Shown piece by piece: positions 5,819-13,577 of a DNA stretch of 64,000 nucleotides. Under the pieces are notes generated by a model. The model was given only the letters and a program-made list of their open reading frames with translations. It was not told the origin of the DNA and ran no database searches. A program made the position numbers and the translations under genes. Location of the stretch: assembly GCA_023460085.1 (NCBI GenBank), contig JAEWRI010000038.1, forward strand, positions 124,001-188,000, in the 5' to 3' direction. How positions within the stretch are numbered: position 1 is the first letter of the stretch; every line of letters starts with the position of its first letter. The stretch is from Bacillota bacterium (GTDB lineage Bacteria; Bacillota; Clostridia; Christensenellales; SZUA-584).

Positions 5819-8800
5819 TTACGGCATGCACACCGCTTGTCCTGTGGAAAGAAGAAATATCCATTTTTCGGAAACGGGCATTCGCGTGATGCGCGCGAGC
5901 GCATTTTCGTACAGCGCCAGCTGCAGCGCGTACTTGCCCGCGGTCTCCTCCGCGCTGCCGCGCAGGGCATCGGTCTTATAATCCACGAGCACCCATCGGC
6001 CCCGCTCGAGAAAGCACATGTCGATGATCCCCTGCACCACGACGTCCTCTTCGGACTGCGCAAGCCCTGCCTCCCGCGCGCTCATGCGCAGGCAGAAGGG
6101 CTGCTCCATCAGGCAGCGTTCGCTTCTCCGCGCGCGCGCCGCCAAACCGCTGCGCAGAAACGCCGCGATCTGGGCCGCATCGATGTGCGCAGCCAGTTCC
6201 GCGTCAATGATGCCGCGCCGCGCCAGCTCCGCCACGCCCGCGGCAACCTGCGCCTCATCCTTCTCCTCCAGGCCGATGCATTCCAGCGTGCGGTGCATCA
6301 GCGTGCCGCGCTCCGCCGCGCTGATCTCGCCCTCGCGCTCGCTGTACACCGGATACAGATGCTGCGGCTCCTCGCGGCGCTTCAGCGCCGATACGCTGAC
6401 CTTGGACGGCACGCCGATATCCGCCTCGTGCGCGTACCGCTCGAAGAGCTGCGCAGGCTCCGCTTCGCGCGCCTCCGCCAGCAGCGCTTCCAGCCGCCGC
6501 TCCATGTCCTGCGGGCGCGCCTCCGCGGGCGCTTCGCTGCCCAGCTCCACCACATCCTCCAGACAAGTGCCTTCCTCACGGCAGGCTTGCGCCACGGCGG
6601 GCATCACGAGATCGAGATACGTCCCCGCCTTATGCTGCCAGCCGGGCAGCAGCGGCTCCTGCCAGTCCTTCTTCAGCTTGCCGCCCACGCCCACGATGGC
6701 CAGACGCTCGATGGCGCGCGTCATGCCGACGTACAGCAGCCGCACGGTTTCGGAGATCTTCTCCCGCGTCATCGCACGGGCCACGGCCTGACGATGCCAC
6801 GTGTGCGTGCGCACGCGCGCCTGCGCGTCCATGGCGTCCAGCCCGATGCCGAGGCCGCGCCCCACGAGCACCAGCCCGGCGGCGTCGCTCTTGTTGATCT
6901 TCTTGTGCATGCCGCACAGTATGACCGCGCGGTATTCCAGCCCCTTGGATTTATGGATGGTCATCAGTGACACCGCATCCGCCCCGGGCTGCGGCTGCGC
7001 ATCCTTTCCGGCAGCGATATGCTCCGCCATCGCCAGCACGTCGCGCAGGCGCGCGGGACGCGCGGCGCTGACCGCCGCGATAAACTCCGCAATGGCCGCA
7101 TCGCTGCTGCGCCCGCCGGGCGACGTCAGCGCATACTCGCGGAATCGCGCCTCCTGCCGGAGACGCATCAGCAAATCAGGCAGCGGCAGGCAGCCCGCCA
7201 GCCGCCGATAAGAAGCCATTTCATCCTGAAAACGCAGTACCTTTTCGCCCAGCGCCGAGTCCTCGCGAAACGCCGCGAGTGCCGCGCAAAAGCTCTTGTC
7301 CGCGCCCTCCGCCGGAGAATACGCGGCGCGGATACGCGCCAGCTCCGGCTCCGTGAATCCGTAGTGCGGGTAGCGCATCACGCTCAGCATGGCGACGTCG
7401 CTGACCGGGCTGTCGATGACGCTGAGAAGGCTTAAGAAAACGCCCAGCTCGGTGAATTCCACATCCTCGCCGCCCGAAACCCCCGCTACGGGAATATCCA
7501 TATCGGCCAGCAGCCCCGCCATGCGCCGCCCGGAATCCTTCACCTCCGGGCGCAGCACCGCGATCTCTCCGTAGCGGTAGCCTTCCGCGACAAGCTGATG
7601 GATGTACGCGCCCACCCGCGCCGTCTCGGCGGCCAGACTGTCCTCGCCGCGCTCCGTCAGCAGCAGATCCACGCGGCCCGCGCCCTCGATGCCGGGCGAA
7701 AGCACATGCCCGCCCGTATACGCCACGCCGCCCGCTTCCTCGGTCATCATGTGGCGCATGGCGCTATTGATGAAGCGCAGCACGCCCGGCATGCTGCGGT
7801 AATTGACGTTCATCTCGATAAGGCCGGAGCCCGAAAGCTCGCGGCAGCGGCTGATCAGCAGGTCCGGATTGGACTCGCGGAACATATAGATGCACTGCTT
7901 CACGTCGCCCACAAAAAAGTCGTTGTCCCCGCGCATCAGGCTGCGAATGATGGCGTTCTGTGCCTCGTTGATGTCCTGATACTCGTCCACGAACACGTGC
8001 GCGTACTTCTCCTGATAGCGCCGCGCGATATCAGGCACGGACAGCACCTTGAGCGCAAGGTGGATGGTATCGTCGTGGTCTGTGAGCCCGCGCGCGCGCT
8101 TGGCCCGCGCATAGCCGCGCATGAAGCCGCGCGTCAGCTCCAGAAAGCAGCGTGCGTCCTCCCGTCCGGCAGCCAGCTCTCCGCGCACCTTCCCGGCGAA
8201 ATTGCCCTCCCAGCCGCGCAGCGCGGCAAACGCCCGCACGGCGTCGCGCGTCAGCTTCTCGCTCTTGCCCCAAGGCGCGCCCTTGCCTCGGCTGCCCACC
8301 GACCCCGCCTCGGGCAGCCATGCCGCCTCCGGCGTCAGCGCGTCCACGGCGCGCAGCAGGGCAAGGCGCTGCGTTTCACTTTCCAGCGCCGCCTCCGGAA
8401 ACCCGCCCTCCTGCCATAGCTCCGTACGGGCGCGCAGCACGGCGTCCGCCTCTACGGCGGCATCCCGCGCGGCGGCGGCATACTCCCCGAATAATTCCAA
8501 AACGAAGCCCGGATCGTCGTAGTGCGCCTCGGCCTCCGCTATCCAGCCCAGCGGGTCACGCTGGCAGATGGCACGCGCGTAGATGGAAGCAATCACCGAA
8601 GCGATGCGAGAGGTGTCGCCGCGCGGTGCGTACTTCCGGAAGAAGTCCGGCGCGTCCAGCGCGTCTATGGCGGCATCCAGCGCGCTCTGGCGCATCATGG
8701 CCGCCTGCGCGTCGTCCGCGATGGCGACCGCCGGAGACACGCCCGCCAGCTCGAAGTGGTCCCTCACCAGCCGCCCGCAGAACGAATGGATCGTGGAAAT

Positions 8801-9085
8801 ATCCGCGACGGCGCACTTCTCCGCCTGCGCGGCCAGCCGTGCGCCGCCCGGCTGCTGCCCGGCCTCCTGCAGCCGACGGTAGATGCGCTCCTTCATCTCT
8901 CCCGCCGCCAGGTTGGTGAACGTGACGATCAGCATGCGCTCGATGTCCTCGCCCGCTTCGATCAGCTGCAGCACGCGCTCCGTGAGCACGCTCGTCTTGC
9001 CGCTGCCCGCCGCGGCGGAAACGACCACGCTGTGCCCGCGCGCACCGATGGCCTCCGCCTGCCGCTCATTCCACTGTCTCGCCAT
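5819..9085 (-). CDS. addA: ATP-dependent helicase/nuclease subunit A
   Basis: 1088 residues from the ATG at 9085; an 85-residue extension in the same frame lies inside addB and is not real. The UvrD-like helicase motifs are complete: Q-motif RQWNERQAEAI, Walker A AAAGSGKTSVL (about 24-34), VTFTNLAAGEMKERI, Walker B VDEYQDINEAQ, NYRSM, and MTIHKSKGLEY. The C-terminal RecB-type nuclease has VLVDYKTDAL with the Asp and Lys of the active site. With AddB it unwinds and resects double-strand breaks to Chi and loads RecA. It is slightly shorter than the Bacillus protein (about 1230). The start lies 20 bases inside addB, so the two are translationally coupled. Confidence 0.95.
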   Translation of the reverse strand: MARQWNERQAEAIGARGHSVVVSAAAGSGKTSVLTERVLQLIEAGEDIERMLIVTFTNLAAGEMKERIYRRLQEAGQQPGGARLAAQAEKCAVADISTIHSFCGRLVRDHFELAGVSPAVAIADDAQAAMMRQSALDAAIDALDAPDFFRKYAPRGDTSRIASVIASIYARAICQRDPLGWIAEAEAHYDDPGFVLELFGEYAAAARDAAVEADAVLRARTELWQEGGFPEAALESETQRLALLRAVDALTPEAAWLPEAGSVGSRGKGAPWGKSEKLTRDAVRAFAALRGWEGNFAGKVRGELAAGREDARCFLELTRGFMRGYARAKRARGLTDHDDTIHLALKVLSVPDIARRYQEKYAHVFVDEYQDINEAQNAIIRSLMRGDNDFFVGDVKQCIYMFRESNPDLLISRCRELSGSGLIEMNVNYRSMPGVLRFINSAMRHMMTEEAGGVAYTGGHVLSPGIEGAGRVDLLLTERGEDSLAAETARVGAYIHQLVAEGYRYGEIAVLRPEVKDSGRRMAGLLADMDIPVAGVSGGEDVEFTELGVFLSLLSVIDSPVSDVAMLSVMRYPHYGFTEPELARIRAAYSPAEGADKSFCAALAAFREDSALGEKVLRFQDEMASYRRLAGCLPLPDLLMRLRQEARFREYALTSPGGRSSDAAIAEFIAAVSAARPARLRDVLAMAEHIAAGKDAQPQPGADAVSLMTIHKSKGLEYRAVILCGMHKKINKSDAAGLVLVGRGLGIGLDAMDAQARVRTHTWHRQAVARAMTREKISETVRLLYVGMTRAIERLAIVGVGGKLKKDWQEPLLPGWQHKAGTYLDLVMPAVAQACREEGTCLEDVVELGSEAPAEARPQDMERRLEALLAEAREAEPAQLFERYAHEADIGVPSKVSVSALKRREEPQHLYPVYSEREGEISAAERGTLMHRTLECIGLEEKDEAQVAAGVAELARRGIIDAELAAHIDAAQIAAFLRSGLAARARRSERCLMEQPFCLRMSAREAGLAQSEEDVVVQGIIDMCFLERGRWVLVDYKTDALRGSAEETAGKYALQLALYENALARITRMPVSEKWIFLLSTGQAVCMP

Positions 9086-12000
9086 TGCCGCCCTCCTCCG
9101 CTGCCGCGCTGAATGCCTCGGGAACACGCGGCGTGTTGCCCGCGTAACCTGTATCCTTCCGGCATATGCTCTTGTAGTCGCAGTATGCGCACACGTCGCC
9201 CTTCGAGGTTTCCACGACCGGCGCAATGGCCGTTTCCCCGGAGAATATCGCCTCCGCGGCGCTGCGGATGCGCTCGTTGACGCACGCCAGCAGCGCGTCC
9301 AACTCCTGCGCGGTGTACGCGCGCCCGCCGGAGCGCGCATCCAGCGTGCCCGACTGCGTGACCGCCCGGTCGATGGCGCGGAATTTGCCGTCCGGCTGCA
9401 CGGCGCTGAATGCCCGCAGCACCTCCGCGTCGGCGATGGAGATGCCCGTCATGCGCGCCTGCGCGTCCACCTTATCCGGGCTGTCCGCATAGCCGTCGCC
9501 GATGCGCATGTAGTACCCGCCCGAGGGCTGCAGGCCGGACTCGCACAGCAGCCGCTGTGCCGCCTCGATATACACCGGAAGCTGCAGCGATACGCCCGCC
9601 GCCGCATCGTCCGCATCGAAGTCCGTATCCGAGGATTTGTAGTCCACCACGCGGAACCAGCCGTCTGCCACATCGATGCGGTCTATCTTGCCTGAAAGTG
9701 TGATCTCTCCGTTTTGCGTCGCCAGCGTATAGCCCTGAAAGGCCTGCTCCGTGGCGTAAACGGACGCGCGGCTGCCCTCGAAGTGCTTCCGGATGCGCTG
9801 GGCGACGCTTAGAAGCTCGTCCGTCAGCAGCGCGTATTGCCGCGCAAAACGCTCATCCGTCAGCAGCTTGGCGTAATCATGCTGCTCCGCGGCCTGCGCC
9901 GCCGCTGCGCGCATGCGCCGCTCCGCCTCGTCCGCAGTCAGCGAGGCCATGTCCGCTCCGTCCCGCAGAAGCCCCTGCGTATACAGGCTCAGCGCAAGAT
10001 GCAGATAGGTACCGATGTCCAGCGCGTCGTGCGCGTAATCGCGCTCCGTCCGCACGCGCAGACCGGAATCCAGAAAGTGCTTGAACGGGCAGCGGCAGAA
10101 ACTCTCGACGCGCGTTGCGCTCACGCTGCCCGTGCCGTAGAGCGTCGCGGCCAGCTCCGCACCCAGCGGCAGCGCCGCGTTGTCGCGCAGCAGCATCGCG
10201 CGCGCCTCTGCCTCCCAGCCCGGCAGCACCAGCTGCTGCGCCAGCAGGCCGGGCAGCCATTGCGCGGGCGGCTTGCCGCGCAGCGCAGCGGCCGTCTCTC
10301 CCAGCAGCGCGGAGCGCATCGCCGAAAGCGACGCGGCGGGCGGCGCGCTGTGCCGCACCGCGATCCCCGGGAAAAGCCGTTTGATGCGATCGATGACGAT
10401 GGCGGGCGCGCTCTGCGCGTGGCAGCTGATGTACAGCCGCTCTTTGGGCTTGACGAGCGCGGAGTAGACCTTGAGCTTCTCGGAGGCCATGTCGAACACG
10501 CCCAGCGAAAGCCCTGTCTCAGAGAGCGTGGCGCGTTCGCCCGCGGAAAATATGCTCGGGCCGTCGTCGCGCGCGGGCCAAACGCCGTCCTGCACGCCCA
10601 GCGCAAACAGCACGCCGATGTCCGGCAGGCGTCCGGTGGCGACATCGAACAGTGCCACGGCATCGGTGGAAGCCGGAATCAGCGCGATCTTGGCGGCATC
10701 ACAGCCGGTTTTGAACAGGCTGCAGAGCGTCTGCGCGAGCAGCCTTGCGTCGCCGAACGCGCGCGCGATGCCGTCCAGTACCGCATCGATACGCTCGTAT
10801 ACCTGCGCGAAGTAGGCGTGCTCCGTGCGCGTCTCCGCAGCGTCCAGCGCTGCGCAGAATGCTTCCAGCTTCTTCTGCGCACCGCAGGCCTTCAGAAACG
10901 CCCGAACGGCTTCTACGGCCTGCGCGGCGCTGCACGCTTCCAGCGCCCTTCCCAGCTTCAGCAGCGGCGCGGCCGCGCGCGCGCGCAGCGCCTCCACCCG
11001 CTGTACATCGCCGCCGCGCCGGAAGCCCGACAGCAGATGCCAGCCCTGATAGCCGTAGCGCCGGCAGCACGCGTCCAGGGCACCGCGTTCCGCGTCATTC
11101 AGCGGCGAGTACAGGCTCAGCAGCACCGCACCCGCCGCGGTCGCATCGCCCGCCGCCGCGCACAGCGCGCTGTACACAAAGTCGAAGAAGGCGTTGTCGG
11201 AGAGCGCGCGACGCTCGTCCACGAAGTACGGAATGCCGCTCTGCGCGAATTTCACCTTCAGCAGCGGCAGATAGCCGTCCAGCCCACCCGCCATCACGGC
11301 GATTTCCCGGAAACGCCTGCCGCCGCTGACCTCGCGCAGTATGTCGGCGCACAGCGCGTCCGTCTCCTCCTCCGGCGTCTGCGCTTCGGAGAGCACGATG
11401 CTATCGGGATTTCCGGCGTACTGGGCGTAGGGGTATTTGTAGAGGTAGGCTTCCAGAAAGGACAGCGCGCTCTGCGCCCCGTGACGGGATACCTGTCCGC
11501 ATTCCACAGTCTGCACGTCCTGACCTGCCGTGCGCGCCGCGTCCATAAAACGCCGCATGATGCGTTCCTCCGCTTCGAACAGCGCTTCGTCCCCTCCGCC
11601 GCAGGAAGCACGGAACGCCGCCACGGTATCCTTCGACAGCGCCATCGCGGCGGTCAAAAACGCCAGCACCGCGGGCGTAGCGGCATCCAGGCCGTCGATG
11701 ACCAGGTGCGCGCCGCGCAGCATCGCCGCGTCCCCCGCGCGTTCGGCGGCTATTGCGTAGGCGTCGGCGATGTCGGTGCGGCTGCCGCACAGCCGGTCGT
11801 AATTCTCCAGCAGCGCCGCCGAATCCATCAGCTTCCGGCGCAGCGCGGAATCCTGCAAGCCGTCCGCCGTGCGCCGAAGCGCCAGCGGGGTCTGGCGGTG
11901 CCCCTTCAGCCGCGCGATGAGATCCGCCGCGCAGGTTTCAAACTCGGGCAGTGTATCCGCGCCGTGGAAGGGGCCTTCCATCTGCGCAAGCGCACGGGAA

Positions 12001-12275
12001 GCCAGCATGGCACGCTCCGCGCTCGTGACAAATTCGCACGCGCCGGTGTCTTCGATGACGCGCAGCGCGAGCCGCTGCAGGCTCGTCACCTGCAGGCCGA
12101 ATATGCCCTCTACGCCGCAGTCGCGCATGATGCGCTTCTCCGTTTCGAACGTGAGCTGCCCCGGCACGACGACGAGTACGCGCTCCAGCGGGTTGCGTAT
12201 CAGCCCTTCGATATGCTTCATCAGACAGCGGCTCTTACCGCTGCCGCTGCGTCCGCAGACGACGGTAACCCCCAT
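9066..12275 (-). CDS. addB: ATP-dependent helicase/nuclease subunit B
   Basis: 1069 residues from ATG 12275, which follows GGAGGGG by two bases; a 49-codon upstream extension is discarded. The N-terminal Walker A GRSGSGKSR (residues 8-16) is intact. The C-terminal nuclease domain has VVDYKSSDTDFD, and the iron-sulfur ligands are visible as an isolated Cys in SFCRCPFKHF and the terminal CAYCDYKSICRK, the arrangement that staples the 4Fe-4S cluster of AddB. The subunit scans for Chi and provides the second nuclease. It is the first gene of an addB-addA operon, divergent from a DUF975 gene. Confidence 0.95.
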   Translation of the reverse strand: MGVTVVCGRSGSGKSRCLMKHIEGLIRNPLERVLVVVPGQLTFETEKRIMRDCGVEGIFGLQVTSLQRLALRVIEDTGACEFVTSAERAMLASRALAQMEGPFHGADTLPEFETCAADLIARLKGHRQTPLALRRTADGLQDSALRRKLMDSAALLENYDRLCGSRTDIADAYAIAAERAGDAAMLRGAHLVIDGLDAATPAVLAFLTAAMALSKDTVAAFRASCGGGDEALFEAEERIMRRFMDAARTAGQDVQTVECGQVSRHGAQSALSFLEAYLYKYPYAQYAGNPDSIVLSEAQTPEEETDALCADILREVSGGRRFREIAVMAGGLDGYLPLLKVKFAQSGIPYFVDERRALSDNAFFDFVYSALCAAAGDATAAGAVLLSLYSPLNDAERGALDACCRRYGYQGWHLLSGFRRGGDVQRVEALRARAAAPLLKLGRALEACSAAQAVEAVRAFLKACGAQKKLEAFCAALDAAETRTEHAYFAQVYERIDAVLDGIARAFGDARLLAQTLCSLFKTGCDAAKIALIPASTDAVALFDVATGRLPDIGVLFALGVQDGVWPARDDGPSIFSAGERATLSETGLSLGVFDMASEKLKVYSALVKPKERLYISCHAQSAPAIVIDRIKRLFPGIAVRHSAPPAASLSAMRSALLGETAAALRGKPPAQWLPGLLAQQLVLPGWEAEARAMLLRDNAALPLGAELAATLYGTGSVSATRVESFCRCPFKHFLDSGLRVRTERDYAHDALDIGTYLHLALSLYTQGLLRDGADMASLTADEAERRMRAAAAQAAEQHDYAKLLTDERFARQYALLTDELLSVAQRIRKHFEGSRASVYATEQAFQGYTLATQNGEITLSGKIDRIDVADGWFRVVDYKSSDTDFDADDAAAGVSLQLPVYIEAAQRLLCESGLQPSGGYYMRIGDGYADSPDKVDAQARMTGISIADAEVLRAFSAVQPDGKFRAIDRAVTQSGTLDARSGGRAYTAQELDALLACVNERIRSAAEAIFSGETAIAPVVETSKGDVCAYCDYKSICRKDTGYAGNTPRVPEAFSAAAEEGGNGETVE

Positions 12276-12402
12276 ATCCCCTCCGGTGTGTGGTTTTGTT
12301 CCATTATACCATACCCGTGCGCCGAAAAGCGTACAGAAAGCCCCGCCGACCGCTCCGTTCCTGCGATTTACAGGTAAATAACAGACAAAACAATCCGCGG
12401 TA

Positions 12403-12411
12403 TGATATAAT
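12403..12411 (+). promoter_or_regulatory. Extended -10 promoter of the DUF975 gene
   Basis: TGATATAAT (12403-12411) is a perfect extended -10 element (TGN plus TATAAT) 38 bases before the start codon; no good -35 box is seen, as is usual for extended -10 promoters. Confidence 0.55.
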
Positions 12412-12448
12412 GCGGACATCATATTATATATAATCGGAGGGCAAATTC

Positions 12449-13063
12449 ATGAGGGATCGGGTGGACATTAAGGCGCAGGCGCGTGCGGCGCTCTCCGCAC
12501 AGTATGGCGTCATGCTCGGCGCGTTCGTCGTATACACGATACTGCTGGGCGCGATATCGGGCGTTACCTTCGGGCTGGCAACACTGCTGCTCGCGCCGCC
12601 GCTCATGGTGGGCTACGCGTGGTTCTGCCTCAGCGTATTCCGCGGGTACCAGGGCGACATCGGTGGGATGCTGAGCAATGGATTCAACAACTTTGGACGC
12701 AACCTCGGCGGAATACTGTGGATGGAGCTGTTCACGTTCCTGTGGTCGCTGCTGTTCGTTATTCCGGGCATCATCAAGGCGCTGGCGTATTCCATGACGC
12801 CGTACATCCTGGCGGACACCCGCGCCGTACCCGCCACGGAGGCGCTGAAGCTTTCCATGCGCATGACGAACGGTTACAAGGGCAAGGTGTTCGTGATGTA
12901 CCTGAGCTTCATCGGCTGGGGGCTGCTCTCGGCGCTGACCGGCGGACTGCTGTACATCTTCTATGTGGGGCCGTACATGAACACGGCTTTTGCGGGGCTG
13001 TATGAGGAGCTCAAAAACCAGGCGCTGCGCACGGGCGTTATCCGCCCTGAAGAGCTGGCGTAA
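12449..13063 (+). CDS. DUF975-family membrane protein
   Basis: 204 residues with five or six hydrophobic segments, including FVVYTILLGAISGVTFGLA and ELFTFLWSLLFVIPGIIKAL. The conserved middle block, KALAYSMTPYILADT followed by ALKLSMRMTNGYK, is the DUF975 signature. A GGAGGG ribosome site precedes the ATG. Proteins of this family occur throughout Bacillota; no biochemical function is established. The gene is transcribed alone, divergently from addB, and ends at a shared terminator with the convergent osmC-like gene. Confidence 0.8.
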   Translation: MRDRVDIKAQARAALSAQYGVMLGAFVVYTILLGAISGVTFGLATLLLAPPLMVGYAWFCLSVFRGYQGDIGGMLSNGFNNFGRNLGGILWMELFTFLWSLLFVIPGIIKALAYSMTPYILADTRAVPATEALKLSMRMTNGYKGKVFVMYLSFIGWGLLSALTGGLLYIFYVGPYMNTAFAGLYEELKNQALRTGVIRPEELA

Positions 13064-13084
13064 ACCAAATTATCCGCATACACA

Positions 13085-13115
13085 AAAGCGCTCTGTATTT
13101 TCGGCAGAGCGCTTT
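13085..13115. terminator. Bidirectional terminator between the DUF975 and OsmC genes
   Basis: A perfect 11-base stem AAAGCGCTCTG (13085-13095) / CAGAGCGCTTT (13105-13115) followed by CCTTTTCC on the plus strand. It lies between two converging genes. Confidence 0.8.
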
Positions 13116-13135
13116 CCTTTTCCTCGATTATCCGC

Positions 13136-13555
13136 CTATGGTCTTGCCACCGTCACCGTGTACGCTACTTCCACGCTGCCCTTGATCGTTGCCCAAACCG
13201 GGCAGTACTTCTCCTCCGCCTTGGAGACGGCAAGGCGCACGTCATCCTCCGTCGCGTCGGCGGAAACCACGGCGAACGCAAGATCGATGTGCGAAAAAGA
13301 ATGCGGATGCTCCCCGCGCAGCGTGCCGCTCGCGGAGACGGAGAACGCGCCGACGTGCTTGCGGAACTTGCGCAGCAGCGCCACCGCCGTGCCTCCGGAG
13401 CACGTCGCAAGACTGATAAGCACCAGCTGGACAGGCGCGTAGCCTTCGGCAACCGCCGGAGGCATCGGGTGATCCGTATAAATCGGCAGCTGCCCGTCCG
13501 CAATGCACTCAAACTTAAGGCCGTCATTGACGAGTCTCACACTGGCTTCCAACAT
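13136..13555 (-). CDS. OsmC-family peroxiredoxin-like protein
   Basis: 139 residues. Both redox cysteines of the OsmC/Ohr fold are present: the first in ISLATCSGGTAVALLRKFRK on the central helix, the second in EEKYCPVWATIKG. OsmC proteins reduce organic hydroperoxides through a Cys-Cys cycle; the YhfA-like subgroup to which this length and spacing best fit has no proven substrate. The ATG at 13555 is preceded by AGGAGGA. It lies 22 bases downstream of the stop codon of the PPDK-like gene in the same direction, or more precisely next to it on the map: the PPDK-like gene ends at 13578 and this gene starts at 13555. Confidence 0.85.
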   Translation of the reverse strand: MLEASVRLVNDGLKFECIADGQLPIYTDHPMPPAVAEGYAPVQLVLISLATCSGGTAVALLRKFRKHVGAFSVSASGTLRGEHPHSFSHIDLAFAVVSADATEDDVRLAVSKAEEKYCPVWATIKGSVEVAYTVTVARP

Positions 13556-13577
13556 ACCGGGTACTCCTCCTGCTGAA

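Noticed and set aside
5585..6970. 461-codon plus-strand frame opposite the end of addA
   Set aside because: It runs through the DnaA boxes and the addA nuclease domain; low complexity, no ribosome site.
9837..12377. 846-codon open frame on the plus strand opposite addB
   Set aside because: Arg/Ala/His-rich composition of an antisense frame in GC-rich DNA, no motif, no ribosome site; addB on the other strand has complete family motifs.
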